A stretch of DNA of 64,000 bases from Nectonema munidae (GCA_030549495.1 JAUIRK010000343.1:62001-126000), one strand, 5' to 3'; positions 1 to 12,921 are shown, numbered from the stretch's first letter. Program-made: numbers and translations. Notes: a model not told the origin generated them from the sequence alone.

Positions 1-1984
1 TTGGACCATATTTAATAAAGAGACCACTGCAAAAATATGAGCAGCACAATGTCCTTTCACAATGAAATTCGACGAAACCGGCAATGCTCAACACAAGAAG
101 CAGTGTGATGTGCTTGTTCTATTTTGGAATGAACAAAAAGTGAAGTAAGTACCATGTTTTTGAAAAGCCCTATGCTTGGACATGCTAAAGCGGAGACTGT
201 GAGTAGTGCGATTATAGATGCTGTGACAGAAGATGGATCTGAAATGCCATTCTCTCAGTTGATATCCCTAGGTAGCGATGGTCCAAATATTAATAAAGCA
301 ATATGGAAAGCTGTACAAAGTCATCTGAAAACAGGTGAATTGCCAGGACTGATACCTTTTGTGCCATGCCACTGCGCACAGTGCATAACTCTTTAAAGAA
401 AGGACTTCATGTTTACGGAGAAAATGCTGAACAACTAGCAATTGATATTTTCCAGTGGTTTATGACGCACATCTGTCAATGGAAGGACTACAGCCTTACT
501 CTACCAGAGAATCTTGGTCTAAATGAAGAGTTCTTCATTTGGCATGCAGAGTGTCGGTGGTTGACCTTTGTACCAGCATTGGAACGTCTTTTCGTGGAAA
601 CCGCTTTGTAAGTACCTCCTAATAGATCTTCCCAAGGAGGGTACAGAGGATCGCACCAATGCACAGCTGAAAAAGAACAGCAGATACCAAAGGATCTGCC
701 AGTTCCTTTCCATCAAATAGTGCCTTGTACAGGTTCAGTTCCTGGTATGTGTTGGACCTTTGTTTGATCCTTTTCTTACGAAATTCCAGAAAAAAGAGCC
801 GATGATCCATCTCCTGTATGAAGACTGAAGAGTCATCAAAATTGTTGAAAACATTCGTCAACAGATTTGTTAAGAATGATGTAATTGGGAACAGAACAGG
901 ACGAAAGCTTCAAGACATTGATATTTATGACAACAAGAATTTAGTCGAACTCAAAGCCATGTAAATAGGTGCCGACACTGAGAAGACCTTTGGAGCTCTT
1001 GATGAAGGCAAACAGAATGTGAACCTGTATGACATAAGAAAATTCTATCAATCGGTCAGCGCCTATCTCTAGATAAAACTACCCCAGAATTACACAATCA
1101 TCAGAAGTGTTAAATGTCTTAACCCTGAGATTAAGGACCAAGACAGAACCCAACAGCTCCTCAGAGAACTCTGCTCAGCATTGTCCTCCATAGAAGATTC
1201 CATTATTTCAAAGATCACTGATGAATGGAAACTATACAGGTCAGAGCAATTGAATTAAAGTTGGATGTACAACAAGGATGGCGAATTGATCAGGATAGAC
1301 CACTACTAGCATGCCATTTTTAGCTTAAAGAATGCTAGTCTAGAGATCAAGTATGCTAATTTGAAGAGAGTTGTGATGGCCTGTCTCTGCATTTCACATG
1401 GGAATGCTGATGTAGAAAGGAGCCTTTCTATGAACAAGAAGTTGGTTACTCCTTAGAGATGTCGTTTGTCAGATGAGTGAGTAAAGTGAGTGAGTCTCAC
1501 AAGAGATGATGTCAGCATGCACCTGCATGTCACTAACATCCCTATAACCAAGGACCTTCTGGCTGCCCTGAAATACGCCCCCCGAAAGTATGAAACAAGG
1601 CGAGAAGCTGAAAGACAAGAGGAGGCACTGCTGGAGAGGAAGAAAAAGGAAGCTGCTCTCCAAAAACGGGAAGAAAAAGAAAGGATTGAAAAACAGCAGC
1701 AAACCAAACGAAAGCTTGATGAAAAGAAGAAAGATGTTAAGAGGAGTGAATTGGAACTGAATACAAAAATAGAGAATGCGAATCAGATCTTTGAAGAAGC
1801 CAATTTAAGATTAGCTGAAGCTATAAAGTCTAAAAATTTCAAAAAAATGAATATTAGTCATGGTCTGTTGGATGTTGCAAAGGCAAATCTCAAGATAACA
1901 GCTGCTATGAACAAATGCATTGAAGATATAAATGACATTGGAAAGAAGAGAATGCGAAAGAGAAACTCATTTATAAAGAAGTAA
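1..1984 (+). pseudogene. hAT-family transposase remnant, cut by the left edge
   Basis: Pieces in several frames match a BED/hAT transposase of the kind domesticated in vertebrates. A segment at 154-611 has the LGSDGPN motif, an HNSLKKGLHVYG-like stretch and a CRWLT motif. A piece near 1380-1460 resembles the hAT dimerisation motif (SHGNADVERSLSMNKK). A 164-residue Lys/Glu-rich coiled-coil tail ends at 1984. Stops and frameshifts break the middle, for example between 611 and 1380, so it is not functional. The long tail at 1490-1984 is still open and could look like a gene on its own. I read it as the end of the transposase. Confidence 0.7.
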
Positions 1985-2061
1985 AAAGGACTGTTAAACT
2001 ACCCCTTCAACTGTAATGCTTGATGCTTTATATGTACCTGTTAATTTTCTATGTTTTAGAA

Positions 2062-4341
2062 CAGGGTTGTCCAAATTAGGACCGCCAAAGGAAGTGTCGC
2101 GGGCCGCAGTTGACATTTTTCTACATTGCCTTGTCTTACCATCCAGATGTAGAGTAAAACATGTACATGTAAATGACCTTATATTTATCAAAAAAATATT
2201 GCCGGGGAATAGATTAAAGAAGCTAAGATGTGAATATTACGAATAGAAGAGTGCAAATTTTGAGAAACGCGTAGACTAGGAAACCTTAAAAATAATTGAC
2301 AAGATGATTAAGAAACCTTAAATATATTCGTAAAAAATATTAAAAAAGTATATTAAGGAAGCATCTTTATTAATAAATTTTTTAATAAAAACAACATACT
2401 GTTTATTAAAATTCAGTGGGTGGGTGTGCCTGCTTTTGGAAATTAGCTCCTGTGTCAATGTCAACTGAGGTTAGGCTAAACGAAGGCGCTTCGATAGTGT
2501 TTGATTAAGTAGATTCTCTCTTTGGATTTAATCGACACATTGCGAAAAGCGCTTCACAAAGTAGGTACTTCCAAACATTGACAGCAAGTGCAATCCAAAA
2601 CGGCGTAAATTAGGATAATGCTCTTCAGAAAGAGGGCCAAAATTGAGTGATTGGCAGTGTATCTTCGCTTAATAAAAATCGTCTCTTTGCAAGTCACACA
2701 ATTCAAACTGCAAATCTTCATCGGCTTCTGATATATTAATAGTCAGCGGAGCATTGAATACATTGAAGTTTTTCTCAAGGTGCAAAATCTTTAAATCGTT
2801 GTTGAAGTCTTCAATCAGGGTATCAAGAGTTTCAAAAAAGCAGCAGAAGTTATTGTCCTCTATTTCTCTAGAAATAACATCACAACTTGGAAAGTGAAGT
2901 AGAATGTTACATTTTTAGATTACTTTTGAAGAGGCATAATTTGTTGCGAAGCCATCTACGAAACCATACGAGAAGAGATTGTTTGATTCCTACCCTGTAA
3001 ACTTAAATTGGCTTATTCAGTGCGAGTAATATCAGTGAGGAATGCTAGACCTTTCAGAAAGTTGACGTCTTTCAATAAACCTTTAAACCCATCAGTGTCT
3101 ACACTCAGTTCTTCTAAAAAGTTTAAAACTCATTACGCAGACTGAAGAACCCAGACATTTCCCAGCACAGCCAACGAACAGTAGAATGGAGTGAAATCAG
3201 AAAATTCTGTATCAAAATCTCTCAAGAAATCAACAAATAGACGATGTCTCAACGCTTTATTACCGCCTCTAATGAAATTAATAATTTTGTATACATGCTG
3301 CATTACATCAGATAAACGTATACAACGACTAGATAACGATTCTTGATGAATAATGCAATGAAACATTGGGCAGTCGACTCCAGAATCTCTCAAGTACGCT
3401 TTCAGCCCCCTTTTAGCTCCAGTCATTGATTTGGCACCATCTGTAACCCCCCATATTCGCTCACTAAAGAATTTAGCGCTTCATAAACACAGATCCTTTC
3501 GTAGTGGTAAAAAGTGGGAATAAGCGAGTAACTCCATACTGACATTAAACTGTGAATCAATACTTCTAACAAAATAATCAACTGACTGACATCCCTTATA
3601 TCTGTGCTTTCATAGAGCGAGGAAAAATAAACAGATTGCTGAATTTGATTCTTGACCTTCTCCTGAACAAAATTGCTAAGCTCATCAACACGTCTAGAAA
3701 CAGTTTGATGCGAGAGTGGAATTTTTCAAACTCACGACTGCATCTTTAAAGCCTTTCCATAGCTATTGCCATCGCTTGATGAGATCACCGTAGAAATGCC
3801 TTTTTTGATTTGGCATCAAAAGTGATACATCAAAGAAGCAATGGTTGTAAAGACGAAGGCTTCACTAATTGGAAAATTTTTCTTGAGCGCAGCAGGTTTG
3901 ATTTGAGATATTTGAGTAGGACTCGCCGCGCCTCACCAGTGTATTTATCATAACCAGTGCAAAGATGCTGTAATGTCGTTGTACATGAACTCTTTCATAA
4001 CAGATATTATGTCATTACAAATTAAACATAAAACTCGACCCCTTTGTTCTTTCACCAGGAATCTCAATTCCCAACTATCCTTGAACTGACGCTTTTCATC
4101 AGAGATTTTTCTTTTCTGAGCCATCGTAAAAATGTGGCACTAAGTCTGAAAAGAAAAAAAGTATGTGATATAGAGGATTAAGTAAAATAAAATTATATAA
4201 GAATAAATAATATTCCAATTCAAATTTAAATAAAGTTTAGGAAGAAAAACTTTTTTCGAAGTAACTCAATAAATGTCTAAATAATACTAATTTTCAAAGG
4301 TTTTCTAGAAAAGACCGCGGGCCGCGATTTGGACAACCCTG
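2062..4341 (-). mobile_element. hAT DNA transposon with TIRs and 8-bp target duplication, transposase decayed
   Basis: The ends are CAGGGTTGTCCAAA and its complement, each followed inward by a GCGGGCCGC block. The flanks are the identical 8-mer TTTTAGAA (2054-2061 and 4342-4349), as expected of hAT insertion. The minus strand holds a broken transposase of the GTF2IRD2/ZBED5-like type. The best piece is 3133-3426, 97 codons, beginning MTGAKRGLKAYL with FHCIIHQESL and a conserved INFIR block. Many frame breaks elsewhere make it inactive. Element length is 2.28 kb. It lies just left of a Tigger remnant and right of the hAT remnant at 1-1984. Confidence 0.85.
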
Positions 4342-4353
4342 TTTTAGAAAGTA

Positions 4354-4867
4354 CAGTGCTCCCTCGCATTAACACTTCCTTGCCTAGCAGTGCCAATGGC
4401 GTCATGCCTTGGGAGTATGTTTAGCTGGCACCCCTGTATCCCTGAGTCCTAGTCTGAGGATGATGACATCCCACTAGCAGAACTTATTCGAAGAACTATG
4501 GAGCTCTTGACCCCACTCTTACTCCTCAGATGAACTCGTCTCCATAGAGAATTCACAGAAGACATTCGCCGAGATGACAGACCAAGAGATTATTGATTGT
4601 GTCAAACCAGCACCATTGGACAAACTTCAAACAGGTTCCAAATGTAAACAAAAAACAATGATGGATTATTTCTCCAAGTAATAAATGATGGTTTGAATAA
4701 AATTCCCAGTACATTGTATTTATTTTTATTTTTTGTATTTATTTTCTCTAATTCATTATATGCGTTATGACCACCTAACATGGTTAATGCGGCTACATTA
4801 TGACACCCCCGATATACTGCCAGTTAATGACATGTCCCAAAGATGGCGGTTAATCGGGGGTGCACTA
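4354..4867 (+). mobile_element. Tigger/pogo element, internally deleted, transposase C-terminus remains
   Basis: The ends begin CAGTGCTCCCTCGCATTAAC and, on the other strand, TAGTGCACCCCCGATTAAC. A TA dinucleotide lies on each side (4352-4353, 4868-4869), as in Tc1/mariner-pogo insertions. Inside, 4470-4682 reads as the acidic C-terminal tail of a Tigger transposase (DDDIPLAELIRR, then EMTDQEIIDCVKPAP and a final MMDYFSK before two stops) with a frame break near 4533. The catalytic domain is missing, so this is a deletion derivative of about 0.5 kb. Confidence 0.7.
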
Positions 4868-4869
4868 TA

Positions 4870-5239
4870 CATGTTTATGTTTAATTTTATTATTATGGAA
4901 CTGTGTTCTAGTTTTTTATGAAACCTGAAGCAATGTATAAAAGGAATATGGCACTGCTTCTATTTGTTTGAAATATTCAATCTTTGACATAGAGTAATGT
5001 CAAATGAAAATGGGAATATGTTTAATATGCTGTACTGCATTTTTATCATACCTTCATTGTTTTGTATAAAGATTTTGTTCTTTGCTTATATTTTAAATTA
5101 AACATTTCAGATTGGTTCAGAGTTGCTTAATAAGAGCTGCCAAAGAATGTGTTATCAAAAATTCCTAGTTTCAATTCAAATTTCCTACTTTTTCCTAGTT
5201 TTTCATTGAAAAAATTCCTAGTTTTTCGATATGCTTGGC
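4870..5239. other. AT-rich spacer
   Basis: No gene-like reading frame or terminal repeat seen. A short repeated phrase (CCTAGTTT, four times) occurs near 5164-5228. Confidence 0.5.
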
Positions 5240-5955
5240 TGGAGAGCCTGTGTGACATCAAATAAAGATCTTGGTCAGAAAGTTGTTCTGAAACTTACAA
5301 AACCCTATTATTTCACTGGTAGAGAGATAGTGACATCACAAGTCATACACTTGCTGTAGAGCTTGAGAAAGTAAACTTAACATTGCTGGGGACTTTGAAT
5401 AAAAATAGAAAATGTGTTCCTCCTTTTCTGAAAAACATCAAAAGTCGAGACATCTTCTCAACATCATTCTTATACGACCATATGAACACCCAAACAGGAC
5501 AAAAATGTTATCTTACTTTCATCTTCACACTCTCAGATCAAAACGAGTCCCAGTGATGATAAAAATCCGGACGTTATATTGGATATAACAAAGGTAAAAT
5601 TTGCGTAAAGCTGATGGATTCAATAATTGAAGAATTTTCAACAAGAAGAAAGACCAATAAATGGCATCTAACTTTAATGCTATTGATGTTTCTTGGTCAA
5701 ATGCCAATGTTTTGAAAAATACAACGTCTAAGAAAGAATTTTTGAAAGCTCTTTCATTTCAACTTACTGAAAAACAAGCAAAAGTTCGTTTAGAAAACTT
5801 TAGACTTTCAATGGGTGTAAGAGAAGAGGGAAGGCTTGTTGTGTTTATTAAAATTAAAAAAGCGGTAAAAAAATCGAATCAGCCAAAACCTTGTAAGTTT
5901 TGTAAGAAATCTTGTCCTTCTATATGCGAGTCTTGCATCGTTACCAAGTAAAACA
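5240..5955 (+). pseudogene. piggyBac-type transposase remnant, C-terminal half
   Basis: Translated pieces in shifting frames follow the piggyBac transposase order: LGQKVVLKLTKPY, then TSHTLAVELE, then NLTLLGTLNKNRK (the conserved GTLRKN region), a block reading DVILD with YNKGKI in an adjacent frame, a TRRKTNKWHL segment (the RKTRRWP-like motif), and a cysteine-rich tail ending PCKFCKKSCPSICESC, as in the piggyBac C-terminal zinc finger. At least four frame changes or stops were seen, so it is dead. The open stretch 5661-5951 is one surviving frame, not a separate gene. TTAA-flanked MITEs further right may belong to related families. Confidence 0.65.
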
Positions 5956-6131
5956 AGACTTTTGTTATATATGCCAAAAAAATTAATTTTGATTTCATTT
6001 TTTTATCATAAAAAATCTTTTTCTCTTTACGATAATATATTTTGATTGTAAATAATATGAAAATGGTAGCTATTATAATAACTATATGTTAAATAAATAT
6101 CTTCACTATACTACAAATTGTGTGCTGTACT

Positions 6132-6464
6132 CAGTGTCCGCGCTACCTATATAATTTTGGGGCACGTGCCCCCTCCCCTGTATTAATCTTTGCCCCCTCC
6201 CCCCTAAAATTTTTGGTTTTGCCCCATGCACTTTTTAAAGGAAAAATAAATAAGCAAAAATTGTACACAATAATCTTATATAAATGCTGGTGTATGTGTT
6301 GTATGTATAATATGAGATTTCTATAGGTTTTTATACAGAAGTACTTCATGCTTTTCAGCAAAGTAATATAGGATATAAAGTAATATAGGAAATAAATTTT
6401 TTGCAAATGTGTTTCTTTGCCCCATTTCAGCCCCCCTTGAAATTTAGCTTTAGCGCTGGCACTG
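6132..6464. mobile_element. hAT-type MITE, 333 bp
   Basis: The inverted ends are CAGTGTCCGCGCTA and CAGTGCCAGCGCTA (reverse strand). The flanking octamers GCTGTACT and ACTGTACT match at 7 of 8 bases. Inside are C-rich GCCCCCTCCCC runs near both ends. There is no transposase. The minus-strand open frame here (6143-6541) has no protein-like character. Confidence 0.65.
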
Positions 6465-6975
6465 ACTGTACTGTTCATGGTTAAAATGAACAAAATTTGC
6501 ATGTTATAAGAATGTTTTTCAAATTTTTTCCCATTGCCCACAACTATTAAAATCGAATCAAACTAACTAACTAACATTCTAGTGATTTATCGCATTAAAT
6601 AATGAATCAACTAAAGACATATACACACGCACATATTTTTAATTACTTGATGTGGCCGGTCGTCTAAACGAAAAGGCCTTTTTTTATATTTGATTCACAT
6701 AAAATTGGATATGTTAATCAAAAGTGTAAAACTTTTCATGTGGTACTCAATTCATTCAAAATAACACATTTTAACTCTTTTGAATAGCACTAAAATAATC
6801 ACTTTTTTCGAGTACATTCTATGTTACAGGCCTCCTTAATCCTAAGTGGCTGAGACAAAACAACGTGTAGAATTTGTTGCATGGAAAATACAAACAAATG
6901 AATCTTTTTGTGAGACGTTAAATCGCCTACAAGAGAAAACTTTTCTTTTATACTTTAGAGAAGAGCATAAAGTAA
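6465..6975. other. Spacer upstream of the laminin promoter region
   Basis: Unique AT-rich sequence. No gene or repeat was recognised. Confidence 0.4.
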
Positions 6976-6982
6976 TTGGGCG

Positions 6983-6990
6983 TATAAATA
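6983..6990 (+). promoter_or_regulatory. Candidate TATA box of the laminin gene
   Basis: TATAAATA sits about 280 bp before the start codon. If used, transcription would begin near 7013-7020. An upstream ATG at 7019 would then open a 22-codon frame ending before 7088, inside the 5' leader. Sequence evidence only. AT-rich DNA gives such boxes by chance. Confidence 0.3.
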
Positions 6991-7264
6991 GACCGCGTGT
7001 TGTCCCATTGTTTTATGCTATGTCTTCTTTCATTTTGTTTGTCATTTCCACAAAAATCCCTCCTTGCGCGCTCAATTTAACTAATTAGCATTCTCTACAA
7101 GTAGGCACTTTTAAAACACTTTTCTTTCATTCGCTTAAATTATCCGTCAATCAAATTGCAATATTCTTCTTCTTTCAGTTTTTATAATTCTATTTCTATC
7201 ACCCAAATATGTTTCAAAAAAGATAAAACGAATAACAATTTTTTAATCTTCAGTTTTCATAAAG

Positions 7265-7361
7265 ATGAAGAAAAACTTTTACAAAATTTTAGTTGTGTTT
7301 TTATGGAGTTTAGAGATATCAAGTGTCAATTCTGATTCAAGCAAACATCAAAACAGCATTG
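7265..7361 (+). CDS. LAMA1/2: Laminin alpha exon 1: signal peptide (residues 1-32)
   Basis: Starts MKKNFYKILVVFLWSLEI, a Lys-charged start followed by a hydrophobic core, with a likely cleavage after the Ser/Asn-rich stretch around residue 24. The purine context of the ATG (AAAG) is good and no longer frame joins upstream. The exon ends at a GTAAGT donor in phase 1, and the leftover G joins AT of exon 2 to give Asp. Confidence 0.85.
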
Positions 7362-7713
7362 GTAAGTCTTATTCAAAATTTAAACGCGTTTAATAGATAC
7401 ATGTGGTTTAATCTTACTGCGATGCAACGCACCATTTTACTTTTCCTTTTTAATTCAATCACACGCTAGAAATTTAACATTTATTTTGCAAAATAGTTTT
7501 CATTTTTTATCAATTCAAAAAACCGAAACTAATTAGAAAGTCAATCAAATTTTTAAAAATTTTAGTTCATGTAAATTAATATGCTTTAACTCATATAAAA
7601 AAATTTATAAGAAATTTTATATTTGCATTAATTGTATCAAGTATAGATAATAATTCACGATTAGATAACTTTTCGATGTAATTTAAATTAGCAAACCTCT
7701 TGCCTGATAAGAG

Positions 7714-8548
7714 CAGTGTTTCTTAACCTTTAGGATCTGTTCACCCTTAAATATTATGAAAATTTTTATGACCACTATAAAATTCTTTTTGATTCAGCCA
7801 TTTAAAGTTAAAAAGAAGAAAATTTACATGTTATATTTTATAATACAAACACTTGTTAAAAGAAAGTATTGAAAAAATTTATTTAAATTAATATAATCTA
7901 ACAAATTCAGTATAATTTAATTCGAAGGCTGGTATTGTTTGTCAGACAAAAGTTTTTCAAAACATGGTGTAATGCTCGACAGACAGCATCTCGTGTCTGA
8001 ATTAATTGCAAGCTTATTACCTACACTTGTTTTTAAAGACACCATTGCACAAACTCCAGTCTCGCAACGATAAGTTGAAGGTGACTGTATCAAAAAAATC
8101 ATAGCACGTTTGGAAAGAATAGGATAAACGGTTTTTAATTTGGCTCAGAATGATGGATGTGCTTGCTCGGAAAAATCGAGTTTTAATTGACTGTCTTCTC
8201 TTATTTGAAGAAACTCCACTTTGGCATCAACATCAGAGTCATCAATGCTACTTTAACTCACTGAAAAAGGTCTGTTGATCCAAATGTCATTAGAACGGCT
8301 ATTTAACTTCGGAAAATAGTTTTCAATTGCTTGATTGCAAGCAACATGTGTGAGATTTAAAATGATGTTTGAATTTAAGAGCAAAATCATTAATTGATTG
8401 CATCATACAATCAGGATTAATGAATACATCAAATAGAAATAGTTTTCCAACTGATGGAAAGACGTTCATGAGGATACACTTTTTGATACCAAAAGTTTTT
8501 CATGACCCCTGCAAAAACTTCAAACGACCTCCAGGTTAAGAACCACTG
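7714..8548 (-). mobile_element. hAT element, 835 bp, with transposase C-terminus
   Basis: The ends are CAGTGTTTCTTAACC and the complement of GGTTAAGAACCACTG. Minus-strand 7917-8102 encodes a 61-residue piece containing PSTYRCETG, then LAINSDTRCCLSSI and a QYQPS tail. This matches the C-terminal dimerisation region of BED/hAT transposases (usually PSTYLCEAGFS...RLALS...QPSH). It begins after an in-frame stop and the rest of the transposase is missing or scrambled. The flanking octamers are only partly alike, so the target duplication is not certain. Confidence 0.7.
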
Positions 8549-10024
8549 AGATAGAGGGTGCTGAAAAGGTAGGAAGGATGTTTAGCGATATAATAAACTC
8601 GTTAAATCATTCAAAGTATGAAAAATTTCGGTTTCAATATTTCAACACAAATTCACAACAAAAGATTTATAAAAATAATTATACAATTTTATATTTTTAT
8701 ACTTTGATCGTAAGTTCTTTCCATCATCATAGCAAAAGCAAAAGCGTTAGACGCAGAAAGTGAAACTGATAAGACTTAAATCGCCGAAATGAGTCTTTTG
8801 CAGGACGCTCCGTTGGTGAAGATGATGATGATCGAATCTTTTTATTATAGTATTTCGACTCTTCTGAGTTAGATCATTTAAAATGTTCTTCTTTAGTATT
8901 ATTTTTTATAAAGATTCCGCGCAGTCAATATGTATATATTAACAAAATTAAATAATTTGTTAATTAATATATTAACAATATTTTAATTAATATGTAGATA
9001 AAATGAGGCTGAGTCATCATGTAAAACTTTTATTCATGAAAAAATCCTCGTAACTACACTTCTCATCTCTACCCTTTCCTTCATTCATATTCCTAATCTT
9101 GTTGTGATGAAGCTCCTAGCACTGACTTTCCCTCCTCGCACTTAATTTGCAAACCGTATGATAATTGATGATCTGTTGATGAGCTCGAAAATTTATCTCC
9201 AAAAGGCTTTTTGTTCTTTTTTTCATGTTTTTTAGTATTTGGGGTGGCAGTCCATTTTTTGTAGGTACTAGGCGAGTGACGTAGATATAGCAATTTAAAG
9301 TAAGGGCAATCCAAAAAATGTCATTATAGCATATAACAATATAAAATATTTTTCGTCAGTGGGGGGTAAGGGGAAATTTTCTCAGATTGTTCTATAGTAT
9401 CTTTGCTCCTAAACATAATCCTCGTTTGAGTCCTGACTCCAGATTTTAGCTTGGAACTTTGCAAATACTAGCCTAAATCTGCAAAAATAACCCACAGCGA
9501 TATATTTCTTACTGGAATTAAGCAAAGAAATTCAATTTTTGCAAGTTAATTATACTTCCTATATCTCATTACGTGTAAGAACAAAAAGAACTTGGAATGT
9601 CCAACTAAGTCATAATAAAACCAGATTTATCATATGAGGAATAAGTGCTTGTTTAAAGTGCATGGTTTTCTTACACAAAGAAAAGTCGGTAATAAAGCTG
9701 ACACTAATGCAATCGTAAGTATATGGGAGGAATCGTTACTATACAAAAAGTTGGCAAACAATTTTCTAACCAATAGTCGAGTGTTGTTCAAGTTTTTGCC
9801 GCATCTACCAAAAAATTGACTCAGATTTTTCATGGTCCACTAAATTTTTTTCAAAAATAATAAAACATAAATCATTTTTTCTATTATAAGTTTTTAAGTT
9901 GATTGTGTGAACACAAAACACCTTCAGCACTTCGGCTATATGCTTACACCACGCACATTTTGGCAAAGAACAGTAAACGTATTAAAAATGAAAAGAAGGA
10001 AAGGTTTTTAATTTATTAAAGGTA

Positions 10025-10700
10025 GTTAAGAGGTTATCATGGACGAACGTCAACAATTCAACGTTTTTGTCTTTGAATCTCCCTCTTTTGGCGGTTGCTC
10101 TTGCTCCTGCCCTGGAAAACAGGAGCTTCGGTGCTGGAAACCGCACACCTCGACTTTTGGCTGAGCCAAGCTAATACAGGGCACGATTCGCATTTTAGAC
10201 TGCACCAATGCAGAGCATCTTGTACTGTTCCAATTCATTTTCGCGTGAGTATTCATTCTAGCAGCTCTGTACTCTCCTCATTCAACGTAACTCGAGCAAA
10301 AGTTCTTTACATAATGTAGTTGTCACAATTTGAAGCACCATCGTCATCATCCAATACGAGTTGTGGGGTGTGTTTTTTAATCACTTCAGACGGAACCTTT
10401 TTCATTTGCGCAGGAGTAATGCTCCAGCACGTTTGCGTTCATCCTCCTTTAAGCCATTCATAAAGCTAAGTAAGTCTTTGGTCTAAAAGGATAGTCCACA
10501 ATGATGAAATGCGCATTCCTTTGAATCTTGTCGTGAAATCTTTTAATATTTCGCTTCTAAATACCCGCAGGGTTCCTTTTGCTCCTTCATACCAGTCAGC
10601 ATGAAGAATACCAGCCATCAGTTTGAGGTGCATTAAATTGTTCTTGATGTGTCGCAGTAATTTTTTTATAAAATCCTAACTTAGAAGTTTCAAATACCTT
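10025..10700 (-). pseudogene. hAT (Ac/ZBED1-like) transposase remnant
   Basis: Minus-strand frames read LKLMAGILHADWYEGAKGTL and a SSLWTILLDQR block near 10450-10680. Nearer 10040-10110 comes LLFSRAG, a KRGRF block, then NVELLTFVHDNL, the hallmark end of the hAT dimerisation domain (LFSxAG...KRxRL...NVExLxFLxxN). Several frame changes separate the blocks. I found no terminal repeats. Confidence 0.6.
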
Positions 10701-12921
10701 GTTTTTCTAATTTTGCTTAATTTTAAGTTTAACATGTTGCTCTTTGTTAACATATAAAACCAGTAGAAGAAAACAGGTAATTTGTAAATTCTCATGGTGG
10801 TTATAATTTCTCATTTATAATTTTAATTGAAGGTTCTTGTTTGTTGTTTAACAACTATAACACTGAACAAAAAACTTTTATTTGTTCATTTCGTTTGTCT
10901 CAACTGAGCTAAGACTAATAAAAAGTTATCTTGCTTTTAGATATCAGAAAAATGAACAGGAAAAAGTTTAATATGTTGAAAGTAATAATTTGTTATATCT
11001 GTTACGAGAGATCAAAATTTTCAATACAATTTACCAAAAAATTTGTAATTTTATTAATAAACAAAATTTCGCAAAAATTCTTTCATAAAAAGTTTTTAAA
11101 ATGTATTTTGCGAATATAGGTTGGATATCTTTCATATCATTCTTTTTTTAGGTGAGATGTTTGCAAAAATAAATTTAAAAATATAAAAATCATCTGTTAA
11201 AAATTTTTATGTTAAAAAAAAGTTTTATTTGACGAGGGTGTCATTTTCTAGACACTAAAAAATGACGAACAAGACTCTTGATTTATAATAATGGGCAAAT
11301 GATCAACACTCTTTCTCTTCAACATATTTATCCCGGGTGAAATATTAATCAATAAAATGTTTGCTCTTTTATAAACACTAAACTATAGTTGTGTCACAAT
11401 ATGTTACAGTGGGCTAAAAAGGCTTAACAAAATAAAGGGACTTGAAATGTATGCGAGTAGGGTACGTGAACGTGCGAGAAAATGCTTGCATTATGCTTGA
11501 TGGCTAATTACAGTTTTTTGTGGTTTTAATTTCAGGCCATGTCAATAATAATTTGTTAAGAGTTGAAAGACTTTGGGCTCGAAAACAGGCACTTGAAGCG
11601 TTGGTTAATGTTACAACCATTTAGTAGTCTCAATGCTTTAAAGTATAAAAAGCAATTTTCAAAACAATCTTTCTCTTGTAGCAAATGTATTTTACATAAA
11701 ATGAAATTATAAACTCAATTTGTGCAAAACAACTGCGATAATAATGGAATTATAAATAAAGTTTTTAATGCTTACGTATTTTCACCGTTCAGTTTTTATA
11801 TTTAAGATAATCTAATTTTTAGTTTTCTTCATTTAACCATATTCAAGTTTCAATTTTCACACTAAGATTTTATTTAATACAGAAATACTGGTAAATTCGT
11901 ATTGGATCATCGTTTGTAAAATTTCTTTCGTATTTCCCCCTTGTCAACCATTCAATTTTCGGTGTATTTACTCTCCTCCATCTGAACCACGTTGTGAAAC
12001 ACGGCAGTATCTAGTATAGAAATCCCTTCTTTTTTAGTAGCATTACACTATTGCTGAGAACAATTTTTGAGAGGCCTTTAAAATTTCAGGCTCGACAATT
12101 TTCATTCATTAAATACCACACTCATCCATGAAAGATTATGGTGAAATACAAATAGAGGTAGGAGAGGATTCCCACAAGTGGAAAAGTAGGAGCGTGTCTT
12201 CTACCAAAGACTCTGATCTCTACTGAGAAGGTGTCTTGTATTTTGATTGCCTTGAAGCATGAATACTGATTGTGTGAAACGCTCATGTCTGTCAAACTTC
12301 ACTTCATCAAGTCAAGTCGAGTTTCCTGAATATATTTAAAATGGCATCAATTTCATGCAAAGTGCCCTAAGGTTCTTCCATATAAATATAATTTGTATAA
12401 TATATGATATATGTATGCAAGTCTGCGTTACCGTCAATATGCGTATTCAGGCATCTTCTGAAATGAATACAAATGCTTCCTTGAAACATTACATGTAATA
12501 CCCATCTATACTCATTGTCCCAAAGTTTGGTATAATATATGATGCATAGTCATTACGTTAAATAACTAGCGATTTCGTGAATTGCTTACTTATTAGTTCA
12601 AATTCCATAAAAAACGAAATAATTTATAAAATGGCTAAAATTTTGGTTCATTATACTAAATGACAGATTAGACAAGCTTGACGCTTACGAAGATACACTA
12701 TGTGCGTAAATACTTGCAGTTTATTGGCCACAAAATACTTAAATAATAAAGACGTAAATTTATCGCCCCCAACTTTTGCTTCCTTTGTTATGGTTTGGCT
12801 GAAAAACAGAAAAAAATAAGGGGGAGAGGAGGGGGCGTTAAATGAATAAAAATGATATGTGATCTTTTTGATTGTCTTGAATTGTCAAAAAGAGCGTTAG
12901 CATTCCCACTAAACTTATTAA

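Noticed and set aside
1490-1984. 164-codon coiled-coil frame as a stand-alone gene
   Set aside because: It continues from a hAT dimerisation remnant upstream, so it is best read as the tail of that transposase.
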